A stretch of 20,980 bases of DNA from Chara braunii (taxonomy: Eukaryota; Streptophyta; Charophyceae; Charales; Characeae), in assembly GCA_003427395.1 (NCBI GenBank), contig BFEA01000214.1:1007739-1028718 (forward strand), given 5' to 3'. Both the position numbers and the translations under genes were made by a program. How positions within the stretch are numbered: position 1 is the first letter of the stretch; every line of letters starts with the position of its first letter. The notes below the pieces were generated by a model. That model saw only the letters and a program-made list of their open reading frames with translations. It was not told the DNA's origin and did no database searches. Below, piece by piece: positions 16,197 through 20,980 of this stretch.

Positions 16197-17452
16197 TGTG
16201 GTACGTTGCGCTAATCTGGCGCTTGTCTTCTGCTTATGCGTTGCAAACACGCGGTTAGCTGGGTGAGGGACCGTGAGTAGTGTGCAGTGAGGAGGGCGAA
16301 GGCAAGCAGGCGACCCAGGCGGAGAGGGGTATCACCAGGAAGGGGGAGAGTTGATATTGGGTGTTTCGGAGTGTGATAAGAACTATCTGATGTGCGATTG
16401 ATGCTGAGGCGGAACGGCGGTGTAATGCTGGTTGTACCGAAGCAATGATTGGTCATCACAATCGACATCAGGTGATCTGGTGAGAATATTTGTGGTTTGG
16501 GGCAGCTATTTTGAGGTATGTTGCTCTTAACCTTATCTACCCTCTTCGGCACTTCTTACCGTGGGGATGTGTGTTCTGTCTCTCTCATGTGAGGAGTTGA
16601 GTGCGCTCAACCTTGATAGTCGGCATTATTCACGTGGAGCATCTGGAAGGAGAGGGCGTTGCCATTTGAACGACCCTGGACGAAGCATTGGGTCACGGTC
16701 ACCATGCCAACCCACCGGGAGTAGAGCACGCATGGTTCGCTGCTTTATCCTTTGTCTGCCTGGTGCGGTGTAGATGGGTTATGAGGCGCACGCCAGCCCT
16801 ACAAGGGAGACGAGCACCGAACGTCTATAAATAAATACCGGCGGGGTACCTTCCATTGGGTGTGATCGTCGTCCTGTTTGCAGTGTTAAATAATTCCTGA
16901 GGACCTCGGGGGCCGTCCTGAAACTGCCTCTTGATCAGCCAATCAGTCGGTGTAAGGCTCGCTGCACGCGAGGCTAGACATGGTGCAGGGCTGGACAGCT
17001 CAGCATTGACTTGGGGCACAGGGGTGGGCCGTGTGCACACCTTTAGACACACAAACTATCTGGATTGCTCAGGAACGCTGACGTCAAGTGACATTAAGAA
17101 AAACTGAGGGAGGGGTAGATTTCAGGTGATAAGTCCAGGAACAATTCCACTCTGCAAACAACCATGCAAATGATTCTATTTTTATTTTGATTAGTTAGAT
17201 GTACAGCCATTAACACTTCTCACAGACAACATAGGTAGAACTCTCTGTTTCTGCTTAATTGCTTTCTGGTTGCGGACTAATCAAGTAAAACAATTTCGTT
17301 TGTAGGAATCTGGACTTACCTGTTGGACCCAATTGTGTATTCTTTGACAATGCCACCGATTAATTAATTTTTTTATTTTAAATCGGTCTGAGCACTACGC
17401 TCCGGTAGGCAACCGAGTGTCTTAGTGCCAACATTGCACAATGCTATAGCAT
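16197..17452 (+). other. Leader of the right-hand element, no gene
   Basis: Between PBS and gag there is no recognisable coding sequence. A TATA-like TCTATAAATAAATACC lies at about 16824-16839, and AT-rich DNA at 17160-17400. A small hairpin can form from ACCGATT (17355-17361) and AATCGGT (17381-17387). The length is like the leader of the minus-strand element. Confidence 0.5.
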
Positions 17453-19219
17453 ATGAACGACAGGGGGGACCCCGATCCGGACGATCGGATCTTGTGTTCG
17501 TCGAGCCGTAGACTCCTGTTGGTTCACGTAGCGTTAGGAGCCGAGGGAGACCGTCTCCTGTTCTGTCAGGCTACGGAGAGGCAGCAGCAGCAGAGGAGGG
17601 CGAGGGACGCAGAGTCAAGCAGAGCTTTCGCTAGAGAGGCAGCCAACATGGCCACCTCTGCGCAACAGAGTTCCCAGGCCAGTAGTTCAGGGACTGTCGG
17701 AGCAACGGTCGCACAGACCCTGAGTTAATCCACTGGCGTTATGGCAAGCCAACAATTAGTTTTAACTCCTGAGGAGGTCGCCATTCAGTGAGCCAGTGCT
17801 CACGAGTCCCAACTACAGAAGGCATTAGATGAGATACAGGCAGAGAAGGAGAGAATGATCAGACGTAGGTCTAGGATGCAGCGGAGGCAAGCAGATATTA
17901 GGGAGTTAGAGGAGATGGGCCTAGCCAACATGGATGACGATGTAAGGACCGTGAGGGAAGCCCTGCTAGATGTAGTGGAGATGCAGGACTACCATACGTC
18001 ACTCTTGTAGGCTCCGTGCTGGTCGGGTGAGTTCAGGCCACACCATCACCATCTTGGCCAAGTGCCTGGCCTGTTGTAAAGCCTCCTCCTTTTGTCCCAC
18101 GGTAATTGGAGTAGCCCCATTTACAATCTCTCCAGCTTCGGTACATGCCGCTTCCCATCTGGTTATGCCTTTTACAGGCGGGTTCCCAGCAGGTCCTAGA
18201 GGAAAGATTCTGGTACAAACAATGTTCTCCCAGCCTCCGTTGCAGACTGCCATAACAGGGCAGCCTGCCGTCTCGCAGCCAGCACAGCCGCAGGACACAC
18301 AACCCCAACAACAGCAAGTGCAGCAGCCTGCACCCCAGGGCCCACAGCCTGGAGTAGTTCAGGCATCGGGACAAGGACAGTGGGTTCCAAAGACTGCCAT
18401 CGCATCACCGAAACCCTTCTCACGAGATAAGAAGGGTGAAGACGTCATCACCTGGTTGAGGTCGGTGCCAGTCTATGTGAAGTGCAAGTTAACCTTGCCT
18501 CACGAGGAAAATGCTTGTGGCTGCCTCCTATCTGGAGGGGAGTGCAGCAAGGCGGTTAAGTGGGTACGTGTAGCTACAGGGGTACGGTCATGACTTTTGA
18601 GCTTTGGTAGTCACCCAGAAGTTGGATGATTTCCTCAAGCTGGTGGAAGAAAGGTGGCATGATCCGCAGGAGGCTCAAAAGGCCATCAATGCGATATTGA
18701 CCCTGAGCTCAAGAAAGTTCAGGTTAGTAAGGGATGCCACGAACGCGGTTGAGCATCTGATTTGTGTTCCTAGAGTGCCCTACGACCCGCAGGTCTTACT
18801 TACGACTTACCTGAGGTGTCTCCCCGTAGAGCTCAGGAATAAGTTGGCGGGTGAGGCTATGATCACTGTACACAACTTTCCCTCGTTCAACATGAAGGCC
18901 CTTGATCTAGAGGCAAAGATCGGGCATGGGCACCAACCCACTACGGATGGTAGGAAGAAGACTGCCTCCGAGCTGGGAGGCTAAGGGGCACATTATGTTC
19001 GTCGGTAACGATGGTTTTACCCTAGAGTTAGATGACGATTTCCAAGTGGGAGTAGGGCCAGAGTCGGGTAGCGCAGAAGCTTCAGAGGATGGAGTAGTCG
19101 CTGCCTCAATTCAAAAAGGTACGGCGACCGGTAGACGCCGTGGAGGCTCGCGATCAAGGAGTCAAGTAGACCCCAATGCTCCTTCATGGGAGAAAGCTGG
19201 TCTTCCTGAGGACGTGTAG
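17453..19219 (+). pseudogene. Decayed gag of the right-hand element
   Basis: The first open ATG is at 17453; a better protein start may be the ATG at 17648 (MATSAQQSSQASSS). The frame is interrupted by TAA (17726-17728), TGA (17789-17791) and TAG (18008-18010), yet stays coherent: LTPEEVAIQ, then a charged coiled-coil-like segment (LQKALDEIQAEKERMIRRR ... VREALLDVVEMQDY). It then moves to a second frame with a Gln/Pro-rich linker and PKPFSRDKKGEDVITWLRSV. Capsid-like sequence continues as VAASYLEGSAA and KLDDFLKLVEERWHDPQEAQKA, LTTYLRCLPVELRNKLAGEA and FNMKALDLEAKIG. More frame changes follow to 19219. This is typical retrotransposon gag organisation, unrelated in detail to the minus-strand element's gag. 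Confidence 0.7.
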
Positions 19220-19429
19220 AGAGATCGTTACTCATGTGCAAACCAGTTTAAGTGCAAGAATAGGAAGGTAACCGAAAAGATCCCGCCTACGATGGGGCAG
19301 GCGCCGGTCTCCTCCGCTTCCCAAGGTAGCAACGTTGCCAACAGTTCTTGGACTGCTTTCATAGCGGTTAATAGGGGCCCCCACTTTTCATCCCTGGTTA
19401 ACCCCTTCAACCCTGAAAAGTGCATTGGA

Positions 19430-19800
19430 GATCATTTTTTTTAGTTTTTTTAGTTTTTTCTGTTTTTTTATTTTATTTTTGCCCTATTTTATTTTTGGTC
19501 AAGGTCTGTGTGTGCCAAGTTTGGTGTTTGTTGAGGTCTTGCAGTTGATTGTTTTGGCTAGCTCTGAAAAAATCCTGAAAATCTTGAAAACTGAAACGAG
19601 TGAATTTTGCATGAAAACACACTTTTGCCTTGCTGTTTTGTAAGTTCTATAAGTTTTTTTTTCAATTTGTTTTTTGTAAGTAGTTAGTATGATCTCCACT
19701 CTATGAATTGATGGCAAGTTTGGTAAAAATGATCCTTGGGTTTTATTATAAATGGCCTGACAAGTGGTCTGAAAATTGAGGCCTTTGTTAACCGTCTCTC
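19430..19800. other. T-rich interval splitting gag from protease
   Basis: T runs (TTTTTTTTAG repeated) and AT-rich sequence without coding signs interrupt the polyprotein between the end of gag-like sequence and protease. The ends carry GGTTAAC (19398-19404) and GTTAACC (about 19787-19793). It may be an inserted non-coding repeat, but no convincing target duplication is visible. Confidence 0.4.
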
Positions 19801-20340
19801 ACTACTTCGGGAAACACGTCGGGCAAGTAGGAATTATAGTTGTTCCTGCTAGGGTCAAGGTGGTGGACACACCCTCGCCATCTCGAGAGATGGCCCAAGC
19901 TATTGACTCCGTCGACGTCCCACAAACACATTCGGACCAATCGATCCTTTGTTCGATGAATGTGTTTGAATCCTTAGAGGAGCTAGAGGAGGAGTGGTCC
20001 ACTAGCTTCTTGGACGGCCATGGCTAAAGCTCCTAAGGGTGAGGTGTTCGTCCGCGAGGTAGATATAAGCGGTCGTAAGGATGGGGCCTTCTACGATACT
20101 TGTTCGATTAGGAACTTTATCAGTCGCGCTTGTCTCGAACGGCTGTGCTTACAAGGGCATGTGCAGCGCCTCAGTCGAACTGTGGAGTCGACCTGTGCCA
20201 ACAAACTGTGCATGGTAGTCAATGACTACCTAAAAGACATTGGGTGTCGTTTCTCGTACGCGAGAGGGGAACTGAGACATTGAGTCTCATTCCTAGTTAG
20301 TGATGATCTCCCTTTGGATATCTTGTTAGGTATGTACTAT
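19801..20340 (+). pseudogene. Protease region of the right-hand element
   Basis: Upstream sequence (VPARVKVVDTPS, SMNVFESLEELEEE) leads, through a frameshift near 20020, into GEVFVREVDISGRKDGAFYDTCSIRNFISRACLERLCL. This aligns with retropepsins: the usual Asp-Thr/Ser-Gly at the active site reads Asp-Thr-Cys here (Asp at 20095-20097), followed by the normal RNFIS. The frame then ends after LRH at 20283, although the next bases in another frame read LPLDILLGMYYL, the expected protease end. Loss of the glycine and the frameshifts indicate an inactive copy. Confidence 0.7.
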
Positions 20341-20362
20341 CTTTCAGCTACACAACCCCAGT

Positions 20363-20980
20363 TTGGCTAGGACCGAAAAGTGGTCAAACGCACTTTGCCG
20401 GAGGGGGACCACCAAATTACGCAAGTATAAAGCTAGTAGTCTGATTGAGTCCTACGGATGCATGTGTGCGGCCGCATTCTATAATTATTATAAGCAAAAC
20501 CCGGAGGAGGGTATGTACTTAGTGTATGTCTCAGCGGAGGGTGAGCGAGTGAAAATGCCTCCAGAGATAGAGGGAGTTGTCGCTAGGCACCCTGATCTAT
20601 TTGAAGAGGCGAGAGGGATTGTAGAGAGGGAGGTCGTCCACGTGATAGAGATTGTCCCAGGGTTTAGTATTCTGAAGGGTAGGATCTATTGGATGTCTCC
20701 AGTGGAGCTTGATGAGCTTCACCGGCAACTCAAGGAACTCATAAAGAAGGGTTGGATCCGACCGAGTGTCTCCCGTTACGGNTCTCCTGTCCTATTCGTA
20801 CCAAAGAAGGGGGGAACATTGAGGATGTGCATTGATTATAGGGGCCTCAATGCCATATTACTGTGAAGAACGCAGAGCCCCTACCGCGCATCGATGACTT
20901 GTTGGACCGAGTGCAAGGGTGTCGGTACTTCAGTAAGATAGATCTGAAGTCCGAGTACCATCAGATTGCAATCCGGCCCG
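20363..20980 (+). pseudogene. Reverse transcriptase of the right-hand element, N-terminal part, cut by window edge
   Basis: The RT lead-in is clear: MPPEIEGVVARHPDLFEEA, VIEIVPGFSILKGRIYWMSPVELDELHRQL, KKGWIRPSVSRYXSPVLFVPKK (X from the N at 20782) and [14 protein letters not shown] small indel at about 20855-20860 shifts the frame. The next frame continues [18 protein letters not shown] and [17 protein letters not shown] to the last base. In motif A the expected Gly after Lys-Ser is Glu (SEYHQI). It resembles the minus-strand element's RT in layout but differs at many residues, so this is a different Ty3/gypsy family. Confidence 0.85.

Overview
The window is eukaryotic, repeat-dominated DNA: three Ty3/gypsy LTR retrotransposons, all decayed, with no host gene I can name. 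Two primer-binding sites resemble the 3' end of plant initiator-methionine tRNA, and one polyprotein ends in a chromodomain-like tail, as in chromoviruses. This suggests a streptophyte (land plant or charophyte alga) with a large genome. The species cannot be fixed from this sequence. Single N bases (564, 4922, 12197, 12220, 20782) point to a draft assembly.

Layout, left to right. (1) 1-1174, plus strand: the 3' part of an internally deleted gag-pol, in which the protease joins directly to the extreme C-terminal tail. A polypurine tract and a 3' LTR starting at 1260 follow; the LTR carries a 46-bp tandem repeat. (2) About 2180-3608: no recognisable gene. (3) 3614-13073, minus strand: a structurally complete 9,460-bp element, the centrepiece of the window. 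Its LTRs are 3614-4768 and 11886-13073, begin and end TGTTACA/TGTAACA, and are flanked by the 5-bp target duplication TAAGG. Reading along the minus strand it has the 5' LTR, PBS, a long leader with good splice signals, gag with a CCHC knuckle, protease, reverse transcriptase, a truncated RNase H, integrase, a chromodomain-like tail, polypurine tract and 3' LTR. Stops, frameshifts and an RNase H deletion make it non-autonomous. A 621-bp foldback-like element rich in TCCGGAC sits in its leader. (4) 13079-15216: AT-rich and low-complexity DNA with one antisense reading frame resembling a membrane protein. (5) About 15217-20980, plus strand: a third element, with the end of its 5' LTR, PBS at 16185, leader, decayed gag, a T-rich stretch between gag and protease, then protease and the start of reverse transcriptase, which runs off the window.

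Nothing here is likely to make a functional protein set. Most of the value is structural: the dated nested insertion, the possible leader intron, the foldback element, the same palindromic motif in unrelated LTRs, and a deletion derivative that keeps its 3' end but has a different LTR.
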